The notes under the pieces were generated by a model. The model was not told where the DNA came from. It saw only the letters and a list, made by a program, of their open reading frames with translations, and searched no databases. The position numbers and the translations under genes were made by a program. Of a DNA stretch of 64,000 bases, positions 18,534-28,582 are shown one piece after another (the stretch's first letter is position 1; every line of letters starts with the position of its first letter). The stretch is from Variovorax sp. J22P240 (GTDB taxonomy: Bacteria > Pseudomonadota > Gammaproteobacteria > Burkholderiales > Burkholderiaceae_C), in NCBI RefSeq assembly GCF_030316855.1, contig NZ_JASZYR010000018.1, positions 42,141 to 106,140 of the forward strand. Reading direction: 5' to 3'.

Positions 18534-19430
18534 TCAGATCCTGCGCGCTTGCGTGCGCTGGAACAAGCCTTCGGGCCGGAACATCAGCACCACGGCCATG
18601 ACGATGTAGATGGAGAACAGCTCGGCCACCGGCACCACGTGCACCGCGAAGGACCGGGCCAGCCCGACGATCAGCGCGCCGATCGCTGCGCCCTCGATGC
18701 TGCCCAGGCCGCCGATGATGACCACCGCGAAGGACACGATGATCACTCCCACCGACACGCCCGGCTGCACCGAGATCATCGGCGCGGTGAAGGCGCCGCC
18801 GAGCGCCGCGAGGAAGATCCCGACCGTGAAGGCGAGCATGTACACGCGCGACACGTTCACGCCCATGCTCGATGCCACCTCGGCGCTGTGGATCACCGCC
18901 AGCATGATCTTGCCCTGCCGGGTGCGGTTCAGCCCCCACCACACCGCCATGCCCACCACGACCGCCAGCGCCACCAGTGCGAAGTCATAGCCGACCCAGC
19001 TCTGTACGCCCAGGTCGAGATTGCCGAACAGGCCGTAGGGCTCCGAGACGTAGTACGGATTCGCGCCCCAGATCAGCTTGGTCAGGTCCTCCATGATCAG
19101 GAACATCGCGTAGGTCACCAGCACCAGCAGCACCTCGTCGCGGCCGTAGAAGAAGCGCAGCAGCCCGCGCTCGGTGAGCGGCGCCAGCACCACGGCCACC
19201 GCCACTGCGGCCAGCAGCATCGCCACCAGCGACAGTGCTGGCGCCCACTTCAGGCTGGCACCCCAGCCGACGAAACTGGCCGCCGCATAGGCGCCCACCG
19301 CGTAGAAGCTCCCGTGCGCGATGTTGAGGATCTTGAGCACGCCGAACACCAGCGTGAGCCCGAGCGCGACGATGAACAGCCATGACGCGTAGGTCAGGCC
19401 GTCGATCAGGATCGTGGCGGCGGTGTGCAC
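18534..19430 (-). CDS. Branched-chain-type ABC transporter permease (LivH-like)
   Basis: 298 residues, seven to eight membrane spans, with the LivH signatures LTLVFGVLKILNIAHGSFYAV minus its last residue near 20-40 and GGLGSIEGAAIGA near 230. The first permease of the operon, 15 bp after the binding-protein gene and 4 bp before the LivM-like gene. Confidence 0.92.
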   Translation of the reverse strand: MHTAATILIDGLTYASWLFIVALGLTLVFGVLKILNIAHGSFYAVGAYAAASFVGWGASLKWAPALSLVAMLLAAVAVAVVLAPLTERGLLRFFYGRDEVLLVLVTYAMFLIMEDLTKLIWGANPYYVSEPYGLFGNLDLGVQSWVGYDFALVALAVVVGMAVWWGLNRTRQGKIMLAVIHSAEVASSMGVNVSRVYMLAFTVGIFLAALGGAFTAPMISVQPGVSVGVIIVSFAVVIIGGLGSIEGAAIGALIVGLARSFAVHVVPVAELFSIYIVMAVVLMFRPEGLFQRTQARRI

Positions 19431-19445
19431 GTCAGGCGCCGCGTG

Positions 19446-20768
19446 TCAGGGGCAGCCCTTGGCGCCGGGGAAGCCGGCCTTGATCCATTCCTCCGCCTTC
19501 ATGTTCGCCGGCGGATTCACGCACTCGGCCGGGAAGCGTTGGATGTCCTCGAGCACCACCATCTTCTTGGCCGCGTCGTAGCGTGTCTTGCCGATCGCGG
19601 TCTCCTGCACGGCCTGGTGCCCGTCGCCCAGCGCCATGCGGATGCGGCCCGCGGGCGAATCCCACTCCAGCCCCTTGAGCGCGGCGGCGAGTTGCTCGGG
19701 GGAGGGCTTCTTGCCGCCGTTCGCCGCGATCGCCCTCTCGGCCGCGAGCTTCAGGCCCAGCAGCGACTGCGCCATGCGGTACGGAGCCTGCACCGGGTAG
19801 GTGTTGTAGGCCTTGGAATACAGATCCCACCACCAGTCATTGAGCGCCGACTTCGGCGACATCAGGCCGTAGGCGCCGCGCGCGCCGAGGATGGTGCCGT
19901 CGGGCACCTTCTCGCCCAGGCCCGGCAGCACGTGGTCGGCCGCAGACAGCACCACCTGCGTGCGTTTGAAGAGGCCACGCGGACCGGCCTGCAGGATGAA
20001 GGCCTGCAGATCGCCGCCCCACAGGCTGGAGTGCGTGACGTCGGCCGGCTTGGCCATCAGCGCCGAGATCTCGGTGCCGTACTGGCCCGCGCCGAACTTC
20101 GGCAACTGGTCTTCACCCACCTTGGCGTTGGGGTAGAGCTTTTCCATCGACAAGGTGAAATCCTTCTTCGAGTCCTGGCCCCAGGCGTAGTCCTGGTTGA
20201 TCAGGTTGAAGGAGTCGGCCTTCACGTTGCGCGCCTTCAGGTAGCGCGCCAGCGCGACGTTGTCCATGGCCCCGTGCGAGGCGGTGCGGAACACGTACTC
20301 GAACTTGTTGTCCTCGAAGATGCGCGGCGTGCCGCAGTCGTAGAGCACGAGGAACTTCTTCATCTCCTCCGCTGCCGGCGCCACTGCGAGGCAGTCGCCG
20401 GAGCCCACGTAGCCCACCACCGCATCGACCTTCTCGCGGTCATACAGATTGCGCAGTTCCTGCACCTGCTTGGTGGCGCCGCCGTTCTCGTCGACGTACA
20501 CCGCCTCGATCTTCATGCCGCCGAAGCCGGTCTTGTTGTAGGGCGCCGGTGCCGCGCCCTTGTTGAAGGCATCCACCAGCACCTTCGCGCCATTGACCGC
20601 CGGAATGCCGAAACTCTCGGCCGCCTGGCCGGACAGGAAGCTGACGATGCCGATCTTGAAGGTCTCCTGTGCCTGCGCGCCCGAGGCACAAAGAATGCCG
20701 GCCATGCCCACTGCGGACAACGCCGCCGCACGATGCAGATACCGCTTCACTCGGATGGCCTGGGTCAT
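19446..20768 (-). CDS. ABC transporter substrate-binding protein (branched-chain type)
   Basis: 440 residues. The signal peptide MTQAIRVKRYLHRAAALSAV ends near ASGAQA-QE. The mature part is a type-1 periplasmic binding fold (FKIGIVSFLSGQAAESFG at its start, YVDENGGATKQVQELRNL near 80). The ATG at 20768 has AGGAGA seven bases upstream; the longer reading has none. It captures the cargo for the LivH/M/G/F-like proteins encoded downstream. Linkage to an acyl-CoA ligase suggests a carboxylic acid and not an amino acid, which is inference. A palindrome resembling a HutC site lies 173 bp upstream. Confidence 0.92.
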   Translation of the reverse strand: MTQAIRVKRYLHRAAALSAVGMAGILCASGAQAQETFKIGIVSFLSGQAAESFGIPAVNGAKVLVDAFNKGAAPAPYNKTGFGGMKIEAVYVDENGGATKQVQELRNLYDREKVDAVVGYVGSGDCLAVAPAAEEMKKFLVLYDCGTPRIFEDNKFEYVFRTASHGAMDNVALARYLKARNVKADSFNLINQDYAWGQDSKKDFTLSMEKLYPNAKVGEDQLPKFGAGQYGTEISALMAKPADVTHSSLWGGDLQAFILQAGPRGLFKRTQVVLSAADHVLPGLGEKVPDGTILGARGAYGLMSPKSALNDWWWDLYSKAYNTYPVQAPYRMAQSLLGLKLAAERAIAANGGKKPSPEQLAAALKGLEWDSPAGRIRMALGDGHQAVQETAIGKTRYDAAKKMVVLEDIQRFPAECVNPPANMKAEEWIKAGFPGAKGCP

Positions 20769-20940
20769 GTCGTGTCTCCTGTTGAAGGAACGCGATCTTT
20801 GACCGGGCAGCGGGCCGACGAATCCTCGATAACCCGCAGGGCGAGGCGAGATCGCCTGGACGCTGCATGGCGTCCGCCACGGCGTCGTCTTCATGCTGGC
20901 ACGTCGCTTGCAAACTTCCCTGGCATTCGCTGCTTTGAAT

Positions 20941-20954
20941 CCTGTCTAGACAGC
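20941..20954. promoter_or_regulatory. HutC-like operator, site 1
   Basis: CCTGTCTAGACAGC contains the perfect 12-bp palindrome CTGTCTAGACAG, core TGTCTAGACA. It fits the TGTA-N2-TACA-type sites of HutC except for the inner bases. It is 87 bp from site 2 and could act on either divergent promoter. Confidence 0.5.
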
Positions 20955-21030
20955 TTTTGGTGCGTGAAACCGCTTCCACGCACTGAGCAAGTGCAGAGCG
21001 GCACTTGATTCCGGCAGCGGTTTCGGGTTA

Positions 21031-21046
21031 ACCTGTATATACAGGT
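21031..21046. promoter_or_regulatory. HutC operator, site 2
   Basis: ACCTGTATATACAGGT is a perfect 16-bp palindrome 95 bp upstream of the hut-linked transporter start. The core TGTATATACA is the known HutC-type GntR recognition sequence, so the transporter-hutC operon is probably repressed by HutC and relieved by urocanate. Confidence 0.8.
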
Positions 21047-21141
21047 GCATCGCAGCGAATGAAACTCGGCGTCCCTGCTGGCATCCGCCCCTTTGCGGGC
21101 CCAGCGAGCCGAACTTTTTGAAACGCAACAGGAGAACCTTG

Positions 21142-22107
21142 ATGGTCATGACGGTCGGAAAAATCGCCTCGCTGGTGGCGGCAGGTGCGTGCATCGCGGG
21201 CATGGCGGCGAGCGCCCATGCCGAGGAAACCAAGATCACCCTCGGCATGTCCGGCTGGACTGGCTTCGCGCCGCTCACGCTGGCCGACAAGGCAGGCATC
21301 TTCAAGAAGAACGGACTGGACGTCGAACTGCGCATGATCCCGCAGAAGGACCGTCACCTCGCGCTGGCATCGGGCGCCATCCAGTGCGCGGCTACCACCG
21401 TCGAGACGCACGTGGCCTGGAACGCCAACGGCGTGCCGATCGTGCAGATCTTCCAGATGGACAAGTCCTACGGCGCCGACGGCCTGGCCGTGCGCAACGA
21501 CGTCAAGAGCTTCGCCGATCTCAAGGGCAAGGCGATCGGCGTGAGCGCACCGGGCACCGCGCCTTACTTCGGCCTCGCCTGGATGCTCAACAAGAACGGC
21601 ATGACCATGAAGGACGTGAAGCTGGTCTCGCTGGAGCCGCAGCCCGCCGCCCAAGCCTTCGTCTCCGGCCAGAACGACGCCGCGATGACCTACGAGCCCT
21701 ACCTCTCGACCGTGCGCGCCAACCCGGCCGCCGGCAAGATCCTCGCGACCACGCTCGACTACCCGATGGTGATGGACACGGTCGGTTGTGCGCCGACCTG
21801 GCTCAAGTCCAACGCCAAGGCCGCGCAGGCGCTGGCCAATTCGTACTTCGAAGCCATCGAGATGATCAAGGCCGACCCGGCCAAGTCCAACGAGATCATG
21901 GGCACGGCCGTCAAGCAGACCGGCGAGCAGTTCGCCAAGTCCTCGGCCTACCTGCGCTGGTCGGACAAGGCGGCCAACCAGAAGTTCTTCGCCACCGACA
22001 TCGTGCCCTTCATGAAGGACGCGCAAGCCATCCTGCTGGAGGCCGGCGTGATCCGCAAGGTGCCGGACGACCTCGCGGCCACCTTCGATACCAGCTACAT
22101 CAAGTAA
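21142..22107 (+). CDS. ABC substrate-binding protein, NitT/TauT type, hut-linked
   Basis: 321 residues. A signal peptide (cleavage near ASAHA-EE) is followed by an NMT1/SsuA-like binding domain: LGMSGWTGFAPLTLADKAG, then KGKAIGVSAPGTAP near 125. The ATG at 21142 is six bases from AGGAGA; an upstream TTG is less likely. It is first in an operon with a permease, an ATPase and hutC, behind a HutC palindrome, so histidine, urocanate or a related imidazole is the likely cargo. That cargo is inferred from context only, since this family usually carries nitrate, sulfonates or pyrimidine precursors. Confidence 0.88.
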   Translation: MVMTVGKIASLVAAGACIAGMAASAHAEETKITLGMSGWTGFAPLTLADKAGIFKKNGLDVELRMIPQKDRHLALASGAIQCAATTVETHVAWNANGVPIVQIFQMDKSYGADGLAVRNDVKSFADLKGKAIGVSAPGTAPYFGLAWMLNKNGMTMKDVKLVSLEPQPAAQAFVSGQNDAAMTYEPYLSTVRANPAAGKILATTLDYPMVMDTVGCAPTWLKSNAKAAQALANSYFEAIEMIKADPAKSNEIMGTAVKQTGEQFAKSSAYLRWSDKAANQKFFATDIVPFMKDAQAILLEAGVIRKVPDDLAATFDTSYIK

Positions 22108-22116
22108 GAGACCGCC

Positions 22117-22980
22117 ATGGACGCGACGCCTGTCATGAACTCTCCCAAGCCGGTGATCTCCGCCGGGCCGGTCGCGTCGTCATCGGCGCCGCGCCGGCGC
22201 CGCGCGCTGGCCCCGCTCGAACCCGTCAGCGCGCGTGCGCGCTGGCTGCTCGGGCTTGGCTTTTTCGTGCTCTTCGTGGTGGTCTGGGCCTTCTTCACGC
22301 TCGGCGGCTTCGTGTCGCCGACCTTCCTGGCCAGCCCGATCACGATGGTGAAGGAGGGCGTGCTCCTCTTCACCCAATACAACTTCATCCACGACATCGG
22401 CATGACGGTGTGGCGCGTGTTCGGCGGCTTCGTGCTGGCGACAGTGATCGCCGTGCCGCTGGGCATCGCGATGGGTACATGGAAGAGCGTCGAAGCCTTC
22501 TTCGAGCCCTTCGTCTCCTTCTGCCGCTACCTGCCGGCCTCGGCCTTCATTCCGCTGCTGATCCTGTGGGCCGGCATCGGCGAGGCGCAGAAGCTGCTGG
22601 TGATCTTCATCGGCTCGGTGTTCCAGATCACGTTGATGGTGGCCGTCACCGTCGGCAGCGCGCGCCGCGACCTGGTCGAGGCCGCCTACACGCTGGGCGC
22701 GAACAGCCGCGGCATCGTCATGCGGGTGCTGATTCCGGGCGCCGCCCCGGGCATCGCCGAGACGCTGCGCCTCGTGCTGGGCTGGGCGTGGACCTACGTC
22801 ATCGTGGCCGAGCTGATCGGCTCGTCCTCCGGCATCGGCCACATGATCACGGACAGCCAGGCGCTGCTGAACACCGGGCAGATCATCTTCGGGATCATCG
22901 TCATCGGCGTGATCGGGCTCATCTCCGACTTCGCCTTCAAAGCCCTGAACCGCCGCCTCTTCGCCTGGAGCGCCCTGTGA
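22117..22980 (+). CDS. ABC transporter permease, NitT/TauT type, hut-linked
   Basis: 287 residues with an N-terminal cytoplasmic stretch of about 40 residues and six membrane spans. The ABC-coupling EAA loop is EAAYTLGANSRGIVMRVLIP near 190-209. It forms the homodimeric channel of the importer. It starts 9 bp after the binding-protein gene, and its TGA overlaps the ATG of the ATPase gene by 1 bp. Confidence 0.93.
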   Translation: MDATPVMNSPKPVISAGPVASSSAPRRRRALAPLEPVSARARWLLGLGFFVLFVVVWAFFTLGGFVSPTFLASPITMVKEGVLLFTQYNFIHDIGMTVWRVFGGFVLATVIAVPLGIAMGTWKSVEAFFEPFVSFCRYLPASAFIPLLILWAGIGEAQKLLVIFIGSVFQITLMVAVTVGSARRDLVEAAYTLGANSRGIVMRVLIPGAAPGIAETLRLVLGWAWTYVIVAELIGSSSGIGHMITDSQALLNTGQIIFGIIVIGVIGLISDFAFKALNRRLFAWSAL

Positions 22981-23759
22981 TGAACCAGCTTTCCGTTCGC
23001 GGCGTGTCCCGCACCTTCACCGGCACGCGCGGCCAGACCACGCAGGCGCTGCTGCCGATCGACTTCGAAGTGCGCGAGAACGACTTCGTCACCATCCTCG
23101 GCCCCTCGGGCTGCGGCAAGTCCACCTTGCTGCGCATCGTCGCCGGCCTCGACTACCCGACCGAAGGCCGCGTGCTGCTCGACGGCCAGACCATCGAAGG
23201 TCCCGGCGCCGACCGCGGCGTGGTGTTCCAGAGCTACACGCTCTTCCCCTGGCTGACGATTGCGCAGAACATCCGCTTCGGCCTGCGCGAGCGCGGCATG
23301 AGCGAGGTCGAGCAGAAGGAGCGCAGCGATTTCTTCATCGCCAAGGTGGGGCTGCGCGGCTTCGAGAACCACTTTCCCAAGCAGCTTTCGGGCGGCATGC
23401 AGCAGCGCACCGCGATCGCGCGTGCACTGGCCAACGACCCCAAGATCCTGCTGCTCGACGAGCCCTTCGGCGCCCTCGACAACCAGACCCGCGTGCTGAT
23501 GCAGGAACTGCTGCTCGGCATCTGGGAGTCGGCCCGCAAGACGGTGCTCTTCGTCACCCACGACATCGACGAGGCGATCTTCATGGCGAACCGCGTCGCG
23601 GTGTTCAGCGCGCGGCCCGGCCGCATCAAGACCGAGATCGCAGTGGACTTCCCGCATCCGCGCCACTACACGATCAAGACCTCGCCCGAGTTCATGGAAA
23701 TCAAGGCCCGCCTCACCGAAGAGATCCGGGCCGAATCCATGGCCGCAGCCGAACACTGA
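22980..23759 (+). CDS. ABC transporter ATPase, NitT/TauT type, hut-linked
   Basis: 259 residues: Walker A GPSGCGKST near 41, Q-loop VVFQSYTLFPW near 82, signature LSGGMQQRTAIARAL near 140 and Walker B ILLLDEPFGALD near 162. This is the SsuB/TauB-like architecture. The start ATG overlaps the permease stop (TGATG), giving translational coupling. hutC follows after 22 bp. Confidence 0.93.
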   Translation: MNQLSVRGVSRTFTGTRGQTTQALLPIDFEVRENDFVTILGPSGCGKSTLLRIVAGLDYPTEGRVLLDGQTIEGPGADRGVVFQSYTLFPWLTIAQNIRFGLRERGMSEVEQKERSDFFIAKVGLRGFENHFPKQLSGGMQQRTAIARALANDPKILLLDEPFGALDNQTRVLMQELLLGIWESARKTVLFVTHDIDEAIFMANRVAVFSARPGRIKTEIAVDFPHPRHYTIKTSPEFMEIKARLTEEIRAESMAAAEH

Positions 23760-23781
23760 ACCGCCTCGCCAGAAAGATCGC

Positions 23782-24600
23782 ATGACCGCAGCCAGCCTTC
23801 GCAAAGCCAACGACGGACGCCAGCCCGCGCGCAAAGCCGCAGGTGCGGAATCGCGCGAGGCGGCCAATTCGGCGTTGCCAGCGCTGGCGCTGTACGAGCA
23901 GGTCAAGGCTTTCATCACGCACAAGATCCAGGACGGCTCCTGGCAGGCCGGTCATCGCCTGCCCTCGGAGAGCGAACTGGTTGCGCAGTTCGGCGTCGCG
24001 CGCATGACGGTCAACCGCGCGCTGCGCGAGCTGGTGGAGCAGGGTCGAATCGTGCGGGTCGCGGGCGTGGGCAGCTTCGTGGCCGAAGACAAGCCGCAAT
24101 CGACGCTGCTGCAGATCGCCAACATCGCGAGCGAGATTCGCGCACGCGGCCACGACTACCGCTGCGAATTCCTCGTGGCCGAGCGCATCGCCGCGTCGCC
24201 CGACGTCGCGGTGTGGCTCGACCTGCGGCCCGGCGAGTCGGTGTTCCATACCGTGTGCCTGCATCTGGAGAACGACATCCCGGTGCAGCTCGAAGACCGC
24301 CATGTCAATCCGCGCGTGGTGCCGAACTTCCTCGAACAGGATTTCTCGGTCATTCCGCCGAGCGAATACCTGGTCCGCAACGTGCCCTTCGACCAGATCG
24401 AGCACGTGGTCGATGCCGTGCTGCCGACGCCCGAACAAGCGGAGCGCCTCGACATGCCAGTGACGGACCCGTGCCTGCTGCTCACGCGACGCACCTGGAC
24501 GCGCACCACGCCGGTGACGATGGTGCGCTGCCTGCATCCCGCGTCGCGCTACCGGCTCGGCAGCCGGTTTCGCGCCGACGGCAATCCTTCCTTCGGCTGA
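23782..24600 (+). CDS. hutC: Histidine utilisation repressor HutC (GntR family)
   Basis: 272 residues. An N-terminal extension of about 30 residues precedes the GntR winged helix (about 32-100; LPSESELVAQFGVARMTVNR is the recognition region). The UTRA effector domain follows (about 115-260; TVCLHLENDIPVQLEDRHVN, LLLTRRTW). HutC binds TGTATATACA-like palindromes and is released by urocanate. Such sites lie upstream of the transporter and of hutH, so it probably controls itself and both flanking transcription units. Confidence 0.94.
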   Translation: MTAASLRKANDGRQPARKAAGAESREAANSALPALALYEQVKAFITHKIQDGSWQAGHRLPSESELVAQFGVARMTVNRALRELVEQGRIVRVAGVGSFVAEDKPQSTLLQIANIASEIRARGHDYRCEFLVAERIAASPDVAVWLDLRPGESVFHTVCLHLENDIPVQLEDRHVNPRVVPNFLEQDFSVIPPSEYLVRNVPFDQIEHVVDAVLPTPEQAERLDMPVTDPCLLLTRRTWTRTTPVTMVRCLHPASRYRLGSRFRADGNPSFG

Positions 24601-24640
24601 CCGGGGACGAACACACTTTCTTGGCCTCGTGCCGCAACCA

Positions 24641-24654
24641 CTTGTATAGACAGG
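24641..24654. promoter_or_regulatory. HutC operator upstream of hutH, site 3
   Basis: CTTGTATAGACAGG, core TGTATAGACA, lies 10 bp before the hutH start in the 63-bp hutC-hutH gap, where it would block the promoter or ribosome loading. It is an imperfect palindrome matching site 2 at 9 of the 10 core positions. Confidence 0.75.
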
Positions 24655-24663
24655 GAGCCCTTC

Positions 24664-26220
24664 ATGAACAACAACGCATCTCGCACCGCGCCCGTGTCGA
24701 TCGTCCTCACGCCCGGCGATGTCGACCTGGCCACGCTGCGCCGAGTGCATGCCGGTGGCGTGCAGCTCGCGCTCGACCCGTCCGCGCGTACGGGCCTGTT
24801 GGCCGCGCAAGCCACGGTGCGCAAGATCGTCGAGTCCGGTGACGTGGTCTACGGCATCAACACCGGCTTCGGAAAACTCGCGCAGACCATCATCCCGGCC
24901 GAGCGCCTCGCCGAACTGCAGCGCAACCTCGTGCTCTCGCACAGCGCCGGCACCGGCGAGCCGCTGGCGGCGGGCGTGGTTCGGTTGGTGCTTGCGACCA
25001 AGGCCGTGAGCCTCGCGCGCGGCCACTCCGGCGTGCGGCCCGAGATCGTCGACGCGCTGATCGGCCTGTGCAATGCGGGACTGCTGCCGCGCATCCCGTC
25101 CAAAGGATCGGTGGGCGCATCGGGCGACCTCGCCCCGCTCGCACACTTGGCTTGCGTGCTGATCGGCGAGGGTGAAGTCACGACGCCGCAAGGCGAGGTG
25201 ATCGGCGGTGCCGATGCCCTGCGCCTCATCGGCATGACGCCCTTTGTGCTCGGCCCCAAGGAAGGTCTCGCACTGCTCAACGGCACGCAGGTGTCGACGG
25301 CGCTCGCACTGGCCGGACTCTTCGGCGCCGAAGACGTGTTCGCAGCAGGCCTGATGGCCGGCGCGCTGTCGCTCGAAGCCATCCAGGGTTCGATCAAGCC
25401 CTTCGACGCCCGCATCCACGCCGCGCGCGGACAGCCGGGGCAGATCGCCGTGGCCGGCGCGGTGCGCGCGCTGCTCGACGGCAGCGAGATCGTGCCGTCG
25501 CACGCCGACTGCGGCCGCGTGCAGGACCCGTATTCGATCCGCTGCGTGCCCCAGGTGATGGGCGCCTGTCTCGACAACCTCGCCCATGCGGCACGCGTGC
25601 TGCGCACCGAAGCCAATGCGGCATCGGACAACCCGCTGGTCTTCGACAACGGCGACGTGATCTCCGGTGGCAACTTCCACGCCGAGCCGGTGGCCTTCGC
25701 GGCCGACATCATCGCGCTGTCGATCAGCGAGATCGGTGCGATCTCCGAACGCCGCATGGCGCTGCTGCTCGACAGCGGCCTCTCGGGCCTGCCGCCTTTC
25801 CTGGTGCGCGACGGTGGCGTCAACTCCGGCTTCATGATCGCGCAGGTCACGGCGGCGGCGCTGGCGTCGGAGAACAAGTCGCTCGCGCACCCGGCCAGCG
25901 TCGACAGCCTGCCGACTTCCGCCAATCAGGAAGACCACGTCTCGATGGCGACCTTCGCGGGTCGTCGTCTGGCCGACATGGTCGAGAACACGGCCGTCGT
26001 AGTGGGCATCGAAGCGATGGCCGCGGCGCAGGGCATCGAACTCAAGCGTGGCCCCAAGAGCTCGCCGCTCGTCGAAGCCGAATTCGCCGCCATCCGCGAG
26101 CGCGTTCCCTTCATCGACCAGGACATCTTCTTCGCCCCGACCATCGAAGCCATGCGCACATGGGCGCGCCAGGACAGCTGGCCCGAAGCCGTGCGCTCCA
26201 TCCTCCCCAGCCACGCCTGA
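24664..26220 (+). CDS. hutH: Histidine ammonia-lyase
   Basis: 518 residues. It deaminates L-histidine to urocanate, the first step of the Hut pathway. The MIO prosthetic group forms from the Ala-Ser-Gly triad in GSVGASGDLAPLAHLA (near 155); YGINTGFGKLAQT near 62 carries the active-site tyrosine loop. QDPYSIRC near 285 and NFHAEPVAFA near 342 are also conserved. The start is the ATG at 24664 after GGGAG. It is the first structural hut gene after the operator at 24641. Confidence 0.97.
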   Translation: MNNNASRTAPVSIVLTPGDVDLATLRRVHAGGVQLALDPSARTGLLAAQATVRKIVESGDVVYGINTGFGKLAQTIIPAERLAELQRNLVLSHSAGTGEPLAAGVVRLVLATKAVSLARGHSGVRPEIVDALIGLCNAGLLPRIPSKGSVGASGDLAPLAHLACVLIGEGEVTTPQGEVIGGADALRLIGMTPFVLGPKEGLALLNGTQVSTALALAGLFGAEDVFAAGLMAGALSLEAIQGSIKPFDARIHAARGQPGQIAVAGAVRALLDGSEIVPSHADCGRVQDPYSIRCVPQVMGACLDNLAHAARVLRTEANAASDNPLVFDNGDVISGGNFHAEPVAFAADIIALSISEIGAISERRMALLLDSGLSGLPPFLVRDGGVNSGFMIAQVTAAALASENKSLAHPASVDSLPTSANQEDHVSMATFAGRRLADMVENTAVVVGIEAMAAAQGIELKRGPKSSPLVEAEFAAIRERVPFIDQDIFFAPTIEAMRTWARQDSWPEAVRSILPSHA

Positions 26221-26259
26221 ATCAACGATCACGTTCCGCCATCGAAAGGACACTCCGCC

Positions 26260-27981
<1,722 letters not shown>

Positions 27982-28003
27982 GCATTGCGAGGCGCCGAAG
28001 AGA

Positions 28004-28582
28004 GTGACAGTGCATCGCTTCGACATCGCCTCGCTGTCCGCGGCCCCGTGGAAGAACGGTGGCGGCGTGACGCGCGAGATCGTCTGCTCGCCGGCGGGTG
28101 CGGGCATGGAGGGCTTCGACTGGCGCGCGAGCATCGCGACCATTGACAAGCCCGGGCCGTTCTCGGCTTTTGCCGGGGTGGATCGCGTGATCATGCTGCT
28201 GGACGGCGCGGGCGTTCGGCTTCGCTCGCAGGATGGCCGTGTCGACCATCGACTGGAAGTGCCCCATGCGTCCTTCGCCTTCGCAGGCGATGTGGCGGTG
28301 CATTGCGAACTCTTGGGCGGTGCGTCGACGGACTTCAACGTGATGTCGCGTCAAGGCCGCCTGAAAGCGGATGTCCGCGTGCTGCGCGAGAGCGGGGACG
28401 TGGAACCCGTCGAACGTGGTCTCCTGCTGGCGCTGGCCGGGCGGTGGCGATTCAACGATATCGATTGCGAGTCGGGCTCGGGCGTCTGGTGGGACGGCGA
28501 GATCCTGCAATGGCAAGCAACAACAAGCGACGCCGCCGCCGCCATGGTCGCGGTACGGCTCGAACCCACGGCAACACCATGA
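28004..28582 (+). CDS. hutD: HutD family protein
   Basis: 192 residues, cupin-like HutD fold with the family opening AAPWKNGGGVTREIV (near 12-26), WRASIATIDKPGPFSAFAG and the mid-protein MLLDGAGVRL. HutD is not a pathway enzyme; work in Pseudomonas fluorescens suggests it limits hut operon activity, possibly by binding a pathway intermediate. The start is a GTG, and the stop overlaps the hutI start (ATGA). Confidence 0.93.
   Translation: MTVHRFDIASLSAAPWKNGGGVTREIVCSPAGAGMEGFDWRASIATIDKPGPFSAFAGVDRVIMLLDGAGVRLRSQDGRVDHRLEVPHASFAFAGDVAVHCELLGGASTDFNVMSRQGRLKADVRVLRESGDVEPVERGLLLALAGRWRFNDIDCESGSGVWWDGEILQWQATTSDAAAAMVAVRLEPTATP

Larger units (their letters stand above)
20769..21141. other. 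Divergent regulatory region between the liv-type and hut regions
   Basis: A 373-bp gap without a coding gene. It separates the minus-strand binding-protein gene from the plus-strand NitT/TauT-type binding-protein gene and holds two palindromes (20941-20954, 21031-21046) sharing the core TGTMTAKACA. I see no other RNA or coding signal in it. Confidence 0.7.
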
